This document shows, in pieces, positions 34,311 to 44,991 of a stretch of DNA of 64,000 nucleotides. Position numbers and translations under genes: made by a program. Source of the stretch: Imbricaverruca yamaguchii (lineage: Eukaryota > Arthropoda > Thecostraca > Neoverrucidae); NCBI GenBank assembly GCA_034440575.1, contig JAOTOL010001014.1, forward strand, positions 62,001-126,000, given 5' to 3'. How positions within the stretch are numbered: the first letter of the stretch is position 1; each line of letters starts with the position of its first letter. The notes below the pieces were generated by a model. That model made no database searches and was not told where the DNA came from. It worked only from the letters and a program-made list of their open reading frames with translations.

Positions 34311-36085
34311 TTGGACGGTCAGAGTACGACCATGCAGACTGTTGGGCGGACGGTCAGAGTACGACCATGCAGACTGTTGGGCGGACGGTCAGAGTACGAC
34401 CATGCAGACTGTGGGGGTACAAGACGCAGTACACCATGCAGACGTGGGCGGAGGTACGACCATGCAGACTGTTGGGCGGACGGTCAGAGTACGACAGACC
34501 ATGCAGACTGTTGGGCGGACGGTCAGAGTACGACCATGCAGACTGTTGGGCGGACGGTCAGAGTACGACCATGCAGACTGTCGGGCGGACGGTCAGAGTA
34601 CGACCATGCAGACTGTTGGGCGGACGGTCAGAGTACGACCATGCAGACTGTTGGGCGGACGGTCAGAGTACGACCATGCAGACTGTTGGGCGGACGGTCA
34701 GAGTACGACCATGCAGACTGTTGGGCGGACGGTCAGAGTACGACCATGCAGACTGTTGGGCGGACGGTCAGAGTACGACCATGCAGACTGTCAGGCGGAC
34801 GGTCAGAGTACGACCATGCAGACTGTTGGGCGGACGGTCAGAGTACGACCATGCAGACTGTTGGGCGGACGGTCAGAGTACGACCATGCAGACTGTTGGG
34901 CGGACGGTCAGAGTACGACCATGCAGACTGTTGGGCGGACGGTCAGAGTACGACCATGCAGACTGTTGGGCGGACGGTCAGAGTACGACCATGCAGACTG
35001 TTGGGCGGACGGTCAGAGTACGACCATGCAGACTGTTGGGCGGACGGTCAGAGTACGACCATGCAGACTGTTGGGCGGACGGTCAGAGTACGACCATGCA
35101 GACTGTTGGGCGGACGGTCAGAGTACGACCATGCGGGTCAGAGTACGACCATGCAGACTGTTGGGCGGACGGTCGGAGTACGACCATGAGACGGTCAGAG
35201 TACGACCATGCAGACTGTTGGGCGGAGGTGGTACGACTGTTGGGCGGACGGTCAGAGTACGACCATGCAGACTGTTGGGCGGAGGTCAGAGTACGACCAT
35301 GCAGACTGTTGGTCGGACGGTCAGAGTACGACCATGCAGACTGTCAGGCGGAGGTCAGAGTACGACCATGCAGCTGTGCGGACGGTCAGAGTACGACCAT
35401 GCAGACTGTTGGGCGGACGGTCAGAGTACGACCATGCAGACTGTTAGGCGGACGGTCAGAGTACGACCATGCAGACTGTTGGGCGGACGGTCAGAGTACG
35501 ACCATGCAGACTGTTGGGCGGACGGTCAGAGTACGCCCATGCAGACTGTTGGGCGGACGGTCAGACGACATAACGACCATGCAGACTGTTGGGCGGACGG
35601 ATGGTCAGAGTACGACCATGCAGACTGTTGGGCGGGAGTACGACCATGCAGACTGTTGGGCGGACGGTGTGAGCGTTGGGCGGACGGTCAGAGTACGACC
35701 ATGCAGACTGTTGGGCGGACGGTCAGAGTACGACATCGACCATGCAGACTGTTGGGCGGACGGTCAGAGTACGACCATGCAGACTGTCAGGCGGACGGTA
35801 GAGTACGACCATGCAGACTGTTGGGCGGACGGTCAGAGTACGACCATGCAGACTGTCAGGGGGGCAGAGTACGACCATGCAGACTGTTGGGCGGACGGTC
35901 AGAGTACGACCATGCAGACTGTTGGGCGGATGGTCAGAGTACGACCATGCAGACTGTTGGGCGGACGGTCAGAGTACGACCATGCAGACTGTTGGGCGGA
36001 CGGTCAGAGTACGACCATGCAGACTGTTGGGCGGACGGTCAGAGTACGACCATGCAGACTGTTGGGCGGACGGTCAGAGTACGAC
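34311..36085. repeat. 35-bp minisatellite
   Basis: About 50 copies of AGACTGTTGGGCGGACGG then TCAGAGTACGACCATGC. No frame of the unit on the plus strand holds a stop and 35 is not a multiple of three, so all three plus frames read the same 35-residue peptide period (up to 644 codons). The central part (35,120-35,880) has many truncated units; both ends are cleaner. Confidence 0.95.
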
Positions 36086-36094
36086 TATGCAGTC

Positions 36095-36225
36095 CGTCGG
36101 CAGATGGCGGTCGGCTGTGTTGTTGCAGACCTGCAACACCACCAGTCGGAGGGCGGTAGACTGTATTGCAGACCATGCTAGACCACCAGTCGGACGGCGG
36201 TAGACTGTATTGCGGACCATGCAAA
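36095..36225. repeat. Short 45-50-bp repeat, about two and a half copies
   Basis: CCACCAGTCGGAGGGCGGTA then GACTGTATTGCAGACCATGC recurs. GACTGT and ACCATGC are shared with the 35-bp unit next door. Confidence 0.65.
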
Positions 36226-36229
36226 CACT

Positions 36230-37075
36230 CAGTGGGACGACGGCAACCTGTAGGGCGTTTTACAACGACTATCTGCTGATTGTCAGCTTCCTGAAGATCC
36301 TTCCAAGTGTAAATGACGCAATTTTTGTCTGAACTGAAATATTCCAAATATGAACGAAAATCGTTTCTCATGGAGCATTTAATGTTAATAAGTGATTATG
36401 TTCTCTGCATCAACAACAAGAACCAATTGTTTTGTAATGGGCAGGAAACGATGTTAGACGGAGGATTTCTGGTATAATTTCAATTGCGCCATTTTATGTT
36501 TCGGAGCCTCGTTTGCGGAAATCGAACAAATCAGTCGGCGTACGAACGTTCTACTTGCGAGTTTTGGTGCGAATCTTTCCTATATGGGCGGCGTGAGTAT
36601 CTCAGGAGTGTCTGATATGGACGTATACCTTAGTTGAAATATATAAAGTATGCTTTTGTCGTCATTTCATGTTCTGTTGCCCCTGGAAAACCTTAAATCA
36701 CACACCTCGCTCATTTTACCGCAGCTCTAATATTGTCATCTGGCAGCCGTGCGTTGAGCTCGTAGAGCTGAATGCAGTCTCCATGTGAACCAGAAAACGT
36801 ATCGATCTTTGCTGGCATTCGCATGTCTTGTGTATTCTTGTCAGGAACATCGCTGGTAGAAGTTCTTTTGTTGTTGGAAGTATTGTGAGAATTGCATTTA
36901 ATGATAACTTCTAATTTCTACTGTTCATTTTACGAAATCTGTTCGCCATATCTTGCTCCTGAGCCTACGTGACCTGAGAGCAATAGGTCGCTATGACGCC
37001 GCCCTGCATTTGGTCGTTTTCCGCCGATTGCGAGATGCCAGCTAGCAGTTGACATCCACCCACCGCTAGGTGGCG
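36230..37075. other. Unique sequence, no gene recognised
   Basis: AT-rich, with no supported coding sequence or repeat. Confidence 0.4.
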
Positions 37076-37080
37076 GTAGT

Positions 37081-37164
37081 TCATGGACCTCGCTCCGCCA
37101 GCTTCTCTTGTCCAGTTGGCAGTTCATGGACCTCGCTCCGCCAGCTTCTCTTGTCCAGTTGGAT
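37081..37164. repeat. 43-bp tandem duplication
   Basis: Two copies of a segment beginning TCATGGACCTCGCTCCGCCA, period 43 bp. Confidence 0.9.
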
Positions 37165-37632
37165 TGCTAATCCTTTGCATACTCCAGCACGGCTGGGTAG
37201 CTCCGAGTGCTAGCTGTAATCCGACCGAGCTGGAATGCCGTCAGCGTATTTTCTGGCAAATTGTGCGCCGGTTCATCGAACATCGGCTCTGAGCATTAGC
37301 TGAGACGGAAGTCGAAGCCAAATATGCTGTCAATAGTTATCGGCTGCAGAGACGTTGCAAGGGTCTCTATTGGTGGGAACAACTTTCTGAAGCTTTTTCT
37401 CGTTGCATTTATCCAACAAGGCTGGCATCTTGCATCTTCAGCTTCAAGCAGAAGTGGATTGTCAAAGCATTAGCCAGAAGAGCGGCAACAAATCCATCAT
37501 TCCCCAGAACTAAAGATCAGAAATGGCTAGCGCGTGTCTCCTCTACAGGACCCCAGCAGCATTCTCGAATTTACGATGTAGATGCCAACGTCACCCACAG
37601 GAAGATCAGCCGGACAAGCGTGCATGCCTCAT
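37083..37632 (+). pseudogene. Exon-like frame with one internal TGA, unrecognised
   Basis: Starting at the ATG at 37,083 the frame is open to a TGA at 37,290-37,292. It then stays open in the same register for a further 110 or so codons to a TGA near 37,630. The second part has natural-looking composition and no repeats; segments such as CKGLYWWEQLSEAF and FKQKWIVKALARR are rich in aromatic and basic residues. I do not recognise the family. The first codons lie in the 43-bp duplication. It may be a broken gene, a transposon scrap or chance. Confidence 0.25.
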
Positions 37633-37783
37633 GATATTGCCATAATGATATGACTAGCGCGTCATCGAATCGAATAGTTTGGAATTGTCTCCAACGATAC
37701 ACACCATGCAGGCCCGACACCACATCGCCACGCAGCTTGTCACGCAAGCATTGCAGTCTCCGAGGCGCGCCCATTCACCTGCG

Positions 37784-37900
<117 letters not shown>

Positions 37901-37925
37901 TCGAAGCCAAACAGCCTGCATCATT

Positions 37926-38290
37926 TCAGGCCTTGAATGTAGTTCGATAGTGCGTGTGACCACCGGCCTGGAGAACATCAGTCGGTCTGAACCTGACCGA
38001 TGCTGACAGCCGTCGGAGGTAGTTTGGTCTCCCACGTAGATCCTCCCACCGCCGCTTGACGGTATCCCGCAGGCTGTCCGCGCTCAGCTGACGTACTCGG
38101 TGGCTCAACCCTTCCTCCAGCTAAGTGAGCATTAGCCTCCCAATATTTTTAATTGGGTCCAGAGATTTCGCCGGCCACGGAAGAGCACGTATCTGTGAAT
38201 CGCAAACATGTGCTGTAATAACAGCGCGTCGTATTTGCATGCTAGACGGTGATTAGGTTGCAGTGACTGTCTGACCTGAGCACAGGTAAT
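37926..38290 (-). pseudogene. Tc1/mariner transposase, C-terminal segment
   Basis: The minus-strand reading contains IRALPWPAKSLDPIKNIG, the counterpart of the family's LPWPA-SPDLNPIEN-W motif, followed after an in-frame TAG by SADSLRDTVKRRWEDL. It ends with VRFRPTDVLQAGGHTHY. The last matches the usual C-terminal R-R---VI-A-GGHT-Y signature. The catalytic glutamate of NPIEN is lysine here (DPIKN). The region upstream (38,200-38,290), where the second catalytic aspartate should be, is scrambled across frames. The stop codon and the replaced residue mark it as dead. It is separated from the middle segment by about 1.6 kb, so an ancestral intron or later insertion must lie between. Confidence 0.75.
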
Positions 38291-38299
38291 CACGTTTGC

Positions 38300-39258
38300 T
38301 AATCACAGGTTAATACGGATGTATTCCGGTGGCCCAAGCTTATTTTTTTTCGTACGTAGCCATTCGAAACATTTGAGCACGCAAGCTGTCTCTTCAGGTG
38401 TGTCGGCCCGATATTCAGCGTGCTTTGTTCTATGATTTGTGGCGGTATGTTGGTCCCCACCATTCAGCACTTTCTAAGATCTGATGCGGGTGGAATATTT
38501 CTTGGGTGTTATTTGGAGACTTTAATGTATGCATGTTAACTGAAGGTCGCTGACATGAATCATGGGCAAGGGTTCGTGGCAAAGGTTAGGTTAGGTAGGT
38601 TAGGCAAAGGTTCATACGTAAGTATTGGTATGATATGCCATATTTCACACTTGAGGAATCCAAGTAGAGAGGCTTCTTCCTATAACTTCGTAGCATTCAG
38701 ATTCCCGTACCTCATATCATTTAGAGCAGCTTCTATCCAAAGGAACATCTCCAATACACGCTACGAATTATGGAAATTTGTAGCAGAGCTGTTACAAAAA
38801 GTGACATGTACATCCAGCTCTGGATGTATATGTCACATTTTAAAGTGCATCCGGTGCAGATTGGTAAGAATGATATTGTGACAGCTTGTTGAGTCTTAAA
38901 CTATGCGTGCGCATTGAATCCTCTTTGAAAGACTGCACCAAACTTAGAAAGACGTCACCATGCTCCAAAATGTTCATATATCAAGATAGAGAAAAGGCAA
39001 TGTTATTTATTCAGCCCAAGTTTGCTTCCGGCATTCTCACGCCCGTCCGGCCAGCGCCGGGCCGCGGCAGTCGTGTGGATGCTGGCGGTGTCGCGGACGA
39101 AGAGATACGGGTGCTCTCCGTCCGGCACCGTCCCACGCAGGGAGAGACACGCACAGGATCCCACGCAGGGAGAGACACGCACAGGATCCCACGCAGGGAG
39201 CACAGGAACACCTGTTGACATGGCTGATGAGCCTTTGAAATGCTGCACCTTCCTTTAA
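38300..39258. other. Unique sequence between transposase segments
   Basis: It includes a TTAGG-type run, GGTTAGGTTAGGTAGGTTAG at 38,585-38,604. A GGATCCCACGCAGG...GAGACACGCACA tandem repeat (two to three copies, about 31 bp) lies at 39,130-39,205. Confidence 0.4.
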
Positions 39259-39273
39259 GTCGTCGTTGATGTG

Positions 39274-39435
39274 GTGGTGGTTATTCGTTTTTACGACACG
39301 TCGACCGCTGAGTCATGTAGCGTCGCCAATCTCTCGCGCCGATTGGTCGCGGGCGAAGAGTGGCGACAGGTGAGGCTCGAACCCACAATCTTCCGATTGT
39401 GAGACGGGAAACTTACCCCTAGACCACTCGTCCCC
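39274..39435 (-). mobile_element. Full-length tRNA-derived SINE with target duplication
   Basis: Read on the minus strand from 39,435 it starts GGGGACGAGTGGTCTAGGGG, containing an A box (TGGTCTAGGGG). It has a B box GGTTCGAGCCT near 39,371-39,381, then a roughly 90-bp body, ending near GTCGTAAAAACGAATAACC. The flanks GTCGTCGTTGATGTG (39,259-39,273) and GTCGTCATTGATGTG (39,436-39,450) are a 15-bp target duplication with one difference. The length is 162 bp. A truncated relative lies at 16,105. The small divergence of the duplication suggests a fairly recent insertion, inside the decayed transposase locus. Confidence 0.85.
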
Positions 39436-39450
39436 GTCGTCATTGATGTG

Positions 39451-39868
39451 AGCGATGAACATTCTGTAATATACACAAGACATTAGGTTGATGAACAAAA
39501 AATAGTCAACCTACACTGGCAAAATGCGGCATTTCTTATGACCAAGCATGAATAGGCAATGCATGAGGAGAGACGAGGCATGAAGAGTCACTCTCATTTT
39601 CGCTATGTATGAAGCACGCAATTCCTGTTTGAATAAGCTCTGTGGGTTGGAAAAGCACGCTACTACCCACATTGCTTTGCAATGCTATTAAGATGTAGCA
39701 TGTGTCACATATGCACTAGAACATAATTGAACAAAAATGTGGAGATCTTGAGCAATGAGCTAGGTCGATTTTGAATTTATAATTTACACCAAACGTGCGG
39801 TGAACATCTCGCTCAGTCATTGCGTCACATTGTAGGCTGAAATACATATCGCGATGCAGCCAAGCATG
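39451..39868. other. Unique sequence
   Basis: AT-rich spacer between the SINE and the middle transposase segment; nothing recognised. Confidence 0.35.
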
Positions 39869-39870
39869 TT

Positions 39871-40082
39871 TCACAATTCCACTCGACCAGAAGAGCCCTC
39901 ACGCATGCCTACCTCTGCCAGCACGGCGCAGTATGACTGTGCCGTGTGCCTTCCGTTCACACGGTGAAGTGCACCGTGTCCTTGGCCATCGATCCATCCC
40001 CAGATCTGGACCGTGGACCGTGACATGGCCTTGGACGTGATTCGGCAAGAGATAAGGCTCCGCGAAACGAGTTCCAGTCGGC
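39871..40082 (-). pseudogene. Tc1/mariner transposase, middle segment
   Basis: From the splice acceptor at 40,083 the reading starts PTGTRFAEPYLLPNHVQGH, then, after a frame change, gives QIWGWIDGQGHGALHRVNG and RHTAQSYCAVLAEV. This corresponds to the G-R-Y...VWG-I---G-G-L---G--TA--Y--IL block of Tc1-like transposases, which lies between the first and second catalytic aspartates. The frame change is explained by a 7-bp direct duplication, CACGGTC CACGGTC, at about 40,007-40,020. After LAE the sequence reads GTAGGC, a possible weak splice donor; otherwise the frame closes at 39,871. Confidence 0.75.
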
Positions 40083-40212
40083 CTTCAGAATAAAATGACA
40101 TGATCGGGAAAATATCAGAATGAATAATTGTTTTCACCCAGCTTGCATATTGTTCATTAGTAATGGTGGATAAGAGACATACGAAAGCGATATCGCACTA
40201 TGAAGTCCGTAT

Positions 40213-40277
<65 letters not shown>

Positions 40278-40292
40278 ACAAACACACACACA

Positions 40293-40345
<53 letters not shown>

Positions 40346-40363
40346 GTTTGGGTGTGTGTGAGC

Positions 40364-40410
<47 letters not shown>

Positions 40411-40533
40411 AAAGACACCATCAAACAGATCAGAAAGAGAAGAAGGATCAGACAAATCAGATAAACCAGGAAAATGAGTTAGTTTCATAATCGAACTTTG
40501 CCTATTTCGTTTTTGCGTTTTGTTTGTGCTTAC
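40083..40533 (-). other. GT-AG intron in the transposase
   Basis: On the minus strand the donor is CGCAG|GTAAGC and the acceptor TTTTATTCTGAAG|GCC, with a T-rich stretch before the AG. Joining the exons keeps the protein alignment continuous (VYVRR followed by PTGTRF). The 451-bp intron holds a compound microsatellite. Confidence 0.75.
40215..40409. repeat. (AC)n-(AT)n-(GA)n compound microsatellite
   Basis: AC dinucleotides from 40,215, then AT from about 40,298, a short GTTTGGGTGTGTGTG spacer, then GA to 40,409. It lies inside the transposase intron. Confidence 0.97.
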
Positions 40534-41215
40534 CTGCGGACATAAACTCTACTAGACATATCTGAACGAAATGTTTTCTCATCAGAGAACTTCGTCCTCG
40601 CCCAGACCTCCTCGTCGAGGTCTTCCAAGGCTTCCTGAGTATGCAGAAGTCGGCGCTCTCGATGGTTGTAGGTAAAGGTACTTTTACCCGCGGCGGACCT
40701 GGTTTTTAGTCCCGCCGCCTGCAGTCGTCGGCTCACTGTTGATGTCGCCGCGTCCGAGTTGGCAGCCGCGGAGACATCCCCCTCCCTGAGCTGGCAGCCG
40801 CGGAGACATCCCCTCCCTGAGTTGGCAGCCGCGGAGACATCCCCTTCCCCGAGTTGGCAGCCGCGAAGACGTCCCCCCTCCCCCTCCCCGAGTTCGCAGC
40901 CGCGGAGACACCCCCCTTCCCCTCCCCGAGTTGGCAGTCGCGGAGACATCCCCCCTCCCCGAGTTGGCAGCCGCGGAGACATCCCCCTCCCCGAGTTGGC
41001 AGCCGCGGAGACACCCCTCCCCGAGTTGGCAGCCGCGGAGGCATCCCCCTCCCTGAGTTGGCAGCCGCGGAGACATCCCCCTCCCTGAGCTGGCAGCCGC
41101 GGAGACATCCCCTCCCCGAGTTGGCAGCCGCGGAGACATCCCCTTCCCCGAGTTGGCAGCCGCGGAGACATCCCGAAGCCGCATGGACGGCTGTTCTCCC
41201 GCGAGTGTAATCACC
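40534..41215 (-). pseudogene. Tc1/mariner transposase exon with amplified helix-turn-helix codons
   Basis: The minus-strand frame begins near 41,215 with AGEQPSMRLRDVSAAANS, a typical second helix-turn-helix start. It then enters about 13 copies of a repeat encoding SAAANSG/PRLPTRG/RGCQLGE-type peptides according to register. It emerges as DVSAAANSDAATSTVSRRL and continues QAAGLKTRSAAGKSTFTYNH to ARTKFSDEKTF and SSRVYVR. TVSRRL...GLK and FSDEKTF are hallmark Tc1 motifs; the D of FSDE is the first catalytic aspartate and is present. The frame is open for more than 200 codons despite the repeat. No upstream exon with the first helix-turn-helix was found. Confidence 0.8.
40766..41180. repeat. 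31-33-bp minisatellite inside transposase codons
   Basis: About 13 copies of GAGTTGGCAGCCGCGGAGAC then ATCCCCCTCCCC, with small length changes in the C-rich part. The conserved part is the reverse complement of codons for DVSAAANS, which also occur at both array edges joined to true transposase sequence. Confidence 0.9.
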
Positions 41216-41604
41216 AATGTATCAGTTTGGGATGACGGCCATATCGATATCATGGCATCGATAGGCATCATAGGCATCGATATCATGAGTATATTTATTT
41301 TCCAATTAAAAATCCTGTGAATATGTATGCGACTTTTAATCAAAGGGAAATAGTTCTCTTAAAGGGATCTTGTCTTTTTTCCTTCACCGTGGTGCTTATA
41401 AATAGCCATTCCAGAAATCGATAAGATAAAAAATGTGTTCCAAAAAGAGCTGATATGATGCTGAAGCATCTTTGCAAACTGTGCTGCTTCCGGCCTCGCG
41501 ATCTGGCCTCCGGTCACACTGGGACAGCGCATGTGTTGTCGAAAGTCGGACCATCTCAGCTCATTCGTTGGCCATCCAATGTCGTGTCGCACGATCCAGG
41601 TGGC
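41216..41604. other. Unique sequence before the 49-bp array
   Basis: It includes an imperfect repeat/palindrome around ATCGATATCATGGCATCGAT near 41,240-41,285. A TGTGTTGTCGAAAGTCGGAC start at 41,531 could be the left edge of an LTR, which is speculative. Confidence 0.4.
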
Positions 41605-44600
41605 ACCGCAGCCGAGTGTTACCGAGCCGGGGTCCGCCACTGACCCAGGTGGCACCGCAGCCGAGTGTTACCGAGCCGGGGTCCGCCACTGACCCAGGTG
41701 GCGCCGCAGCCGAGTGTTACCGAGCCGGGGTCCGCCACTGACCCAGGTGGCACCGCAGCCGAGTGTTACTGAGCCGAGGTCCGCCGCTGACCCAGGTGGC
41801 CCGCAGCCGAGTGTTACCGAGCCGGGGTCCGCCACTGACCCAGGTGGCACCGCAGCCGAGTGTTACCGAGCCGGGGTCCGCCACTGATCCAGGTGGCACC
41901 GCAGCCGAGTGTTACCGAGCCGGGGTCCGCCGCTGACCCAGGTGGCCGCAGCCGAGTGTTACCGAGCCGGGGTCCGCCGCTGACCCAGGTGGCACCGCAG
42001 CCGAGTGTTACCGAGCCGGGGTCCGCCGCTGACCCAGGTGGCGCAGCCGAGTGTTACCGAGCCGGGGTCCGCCACTGACCCAGGTGGCACCGCAGCCGAG
42101 TGTTACCGAGCCGGGGTCCGCCACTGACCCAGGTGGCACCGCAGCCGAGTGTTACCGAGCCGGGGTCCGCCACTGACCCAGGTGGCACCGCAGCCGAGTG
42201 TTACCGAGCCGGGGTCCGCCACTGACCCAGGTGGCACCGCAGCCGAGTGTTACCGAGCCGGGGTCCGCCACTGACCCAGGTGGCACCGCAGCCGAGTGTT
42301 ACCGAGCCGGGGTCCGCCGCTGACCCAGGTGGCGCCGCAGCCGAGTGTTACCGAGCCGGGGTCCGCCACTGACCGAGGTGGTGCCGCAGCCGAGTGTTAC
42401 CGAGCCGGGGTCCGCCACTGACCCAGGAGGCGCAGCCGAGTGTTACCGAGCCGAGGTCCGCCGCTGACCCAGGTGGTACCGCAGCCGAGTGTTACCGAGC
42501 CGGGGTCCGCCGCTGACCCAGGTGGCGCAGCCGAGTGTTACCGAGCCGGGGTCAGCCGCTGACCCAGGTGGACGCAGCCGAGTGTTACCGAGCCGGGGTC
42601 CGCCACTGACCCAGGTGGCACCGCAGCCGAGTGTTACCGAGCCGGGGTCCGCCACTGACCCAGGTGGCCGCAGCCGAGTGTTACCGAGCCGGGGTCCGCC
42701 ACTGACCCAGGTGGCACCGCAGCCGAGTGTTACCGAGCCGGGGTCCGCCACTGACCCAGGTGGCACCGCAGCCGAGTGTTACCGAGCCGGGGTCCGCCGC
42801 TGACCCAGGTGGCCGCAGCCGAGTGTTACCGAGCCGGGGTCCGCCACTGACCCAGGTGGCACCGCAGCCGAGTGTTACCGAGCCGGGGTCCGCCGCTGAC
42901 CCAGGTGGCCCGCAGCCGAGTGTTACCGAGCCGGGGTCCGCCACTGACCCAGGTGGCACCGCAGCCGAGTGTTACCGAGCCGGGGTCCGCCGCTGACCCA
43001 GGTGGCACCGCAGCCGAGTGTTACCGAGCCGGGGTCCGCCACTGACCCAGGTGGCGCAGCCGAGTGTTACCGAGCCGGGGTCCGCCGCTGACCCAGGTGG
43101 CCCGCAGCCGAGTGTTACCGAGCCGGGGTCCGCCACTGACCCAGGTGGCACCGCAGCCGAGTGTTACCGAGCCGGGGTCCGCCGCTGACCCAAGAGAGGC
43201 AGCCGAGTGTTACCGAGCCGGGGTCCGCCACTGACCCAGGTGGCGCCGCAGCCGAGTGTTACCGAGCCGGGGTCCGCCGCTGACCCAGGTGGCACCGCAG
43301 CCGAGTGTTACCGAGCCGGGGTCCGCCACTGACCCAGGTGGCACCGCAGCCGAGTGTTACCGAGCCGGGGTCCGCCACTGACCCAGGTGGCACCGCAGCC
43401 GAGTGTTACCGAGCCGGGGTCCGCCGCTGACCCAGGTGGCACCGCAGCCGAGTGTTACCGAGCCGGGGTCCGCCACTGACCCAGGTGGCACCGCAGCCGA
43501 GTGTTACCGAGCCGGGGTCCGCCGCTGACCCAGGTGGCGCCGCAGCCGAGTGTTACCGAGCCGGGGTCCGCCACTGACCCAGGTGGCACCGCAGCCGAGT
43601 GTTACCGAGCCGGGGTCCGCCGCTGACCCAGGTGGCCGCAGCCGAGTGTTACCGAGCCGGGGTCCGCCACTGACCCAGGTGGCACCGCAGCCGAGTGTTA
43701 CCGAGCCGGGGTCCGCCGCTGACCCAGGTGGCGCAGCCAGCCGAGTGTTACCGAGCCGGGATCCGCCGCTGATCCAGGTGGCGCCGCAGCCGAGTGTTAC
43801 CGAGCCGGGGTCCGCCACTGACCCAGGTGGCACCGCAGCCGAGTGTTACCGAGCCGGGGTCCGCCACTGACCCAGGTGGCACCGCAGCCGAGTGTTACCG
43901 AGCCGGGGTCCGCCACTGACCCAGGTGGCACCGCAGCCGAGTGTTACCGAGCCGGGGTCCGCCACTGACCCAGGTGGCGCCGCAGCCGAGTGTTACCGAG
44001 CCGGGGTCCGCCACTGATCCAGGTGGCGCCGCAGCCGAGTGTTACCGAGCCGGGGTCCGCCACTGACCCAGGTGGCGCCGCAGCCGAGTGTTACCGAGCC
44101 GGGGTCCGCCACTGACCCAGGTGGCCCGCAGCCGAGTGTTACCGAGCCGGGGTCCGCCACTGACCCAGGAGGCGCAGCCGAGTGTTACCGAGCCGAGGTC
44201 CGCCACTGACCCAGGTGGCACCGCAGCCGAGTGTTACCGAGCCGGGGTCCGCCACTGACCCAGGTGGCGCCGCAGCCGAGTGTTACCGAGCCGGGGTCCG
44301 CCACTGACCCAGGTGGCACCGCAGCCGAGTGTTACCGAGCCGGGGTCCGCCACTGACCCAGGTGGCACCGCAGCCGAGTGTTACCGAGCCGGGGTCCGCC
44401 ACTGACCCAGGAGGCCGCAGCCGAGTGTTACCGAGCCGGGGTCCGCCACTGACCCAGGAGGCGCAGCCGAGTGTTACCGAGCCGGGTCCGCCGCTGACCC
44501 AGGTGGCACCGCAGCCGAGTGTTACCGAGCCGGGGTCCGCCACTGACCCAGGTGGCACCGCAGCCGAGTGTTACCGAGCCGGGGTCCGCCACTGACCCAG

Positions 44601-44855
44601 GTGGCGCCGCAGCCGAGTGTTACCGAGCCGGGGTCCGCCGCTGACCCAGGTGGCACCGCAGCCGAGTGTTACCGAGCCGGGGTCCGCCGCTGACCCAGGT
44701 GGCACCGCAGCCGAGTGTTACCGAGCCGGGGTCCGCCACTGACCCAGGTGGCACCGCAGCCGAGTGTTACCGAGCCGGGGTCCGCCACTGACCCAGGTGG
44801 CACCGCAGCCGAGTGTTACCGAGCCGGGGTCCGCCGCTGACCCAGGTGGCGCCCG
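41605..44855. repeat. 49-bp minisatellite
   Basis: About 66 copies of CCGAGTGTTACCGAGCCGGG then GTCCGCCACTGACCCAGG then TGGCACCGCAG. Variation is mostly CAC/CGC at one site and short indels in the GGTGGCACCGCAG part (GGTGGCCGCAG, GGAGGCGCAG). It runs directly into the 5' region of a retroelement. Frames are artefacts. Confidence 0.95.
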
Positions 44856-44991
44856 AGGGCGGGTCGCGCAATCAGCTGACTGGGCGACCCACCCGCTGGT
44901 CGGGAGAGGAATAAACAGTCGGACCGGAGCATCGGTTAGACGCGGAGCTTCTCCGTTGCCGTGACACGGTGGCAACGGTGCGATTTTGAAG
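44856..44991 (+). promoter_or_regulatory. Putative LTR end and retroelement leader
   Basis: AATAAA lies at about 44,910. A hairpin CCGTTGCC...GGCAACGG spans 44,953-44,978, and a CA near 44,965 is followed closely by TGGCAACGGTGCG, which could be a primer-binding site. The ATG of the gag-like frame follows at 44,992. An alternative TGGCGCCCGA at about 44,847 resembles a lysine-tRNA primer site. The layout suggests LTR end, primer site and leader; it is unproven without the 3' LTR. Confidence 0.4.

Larger units (their letters stand above)
37926..41215 (-). mobile_element. Tc1/mariner transposase locus, split and decayed
   Basis: Three segments on the minus strand read in order as parts of one Tc1/mariner (IS630-type) transposase: 41,215-40,534, 40,082-39,871 and about 38,290-37,926. 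The first two are joined by a GT-AG intron. Between the second and third lie a SINE insertion and unique sequence. The second conserved aspartate is not recognisable and the last acidic residue is replaced, so the locus cannot encode an active enzyme. Terminal inverted repeats and TA duplications were not found. Confidence 0.75.

Noticed and set aside
44845..44862. TGGCGCCCGA as a definite lysine-tRNA primer-binding site
   Set aside because: Only ten bases match and they overlap the last 49-bp unit, which itself contains GGTGGCGCC, so chance is likely.
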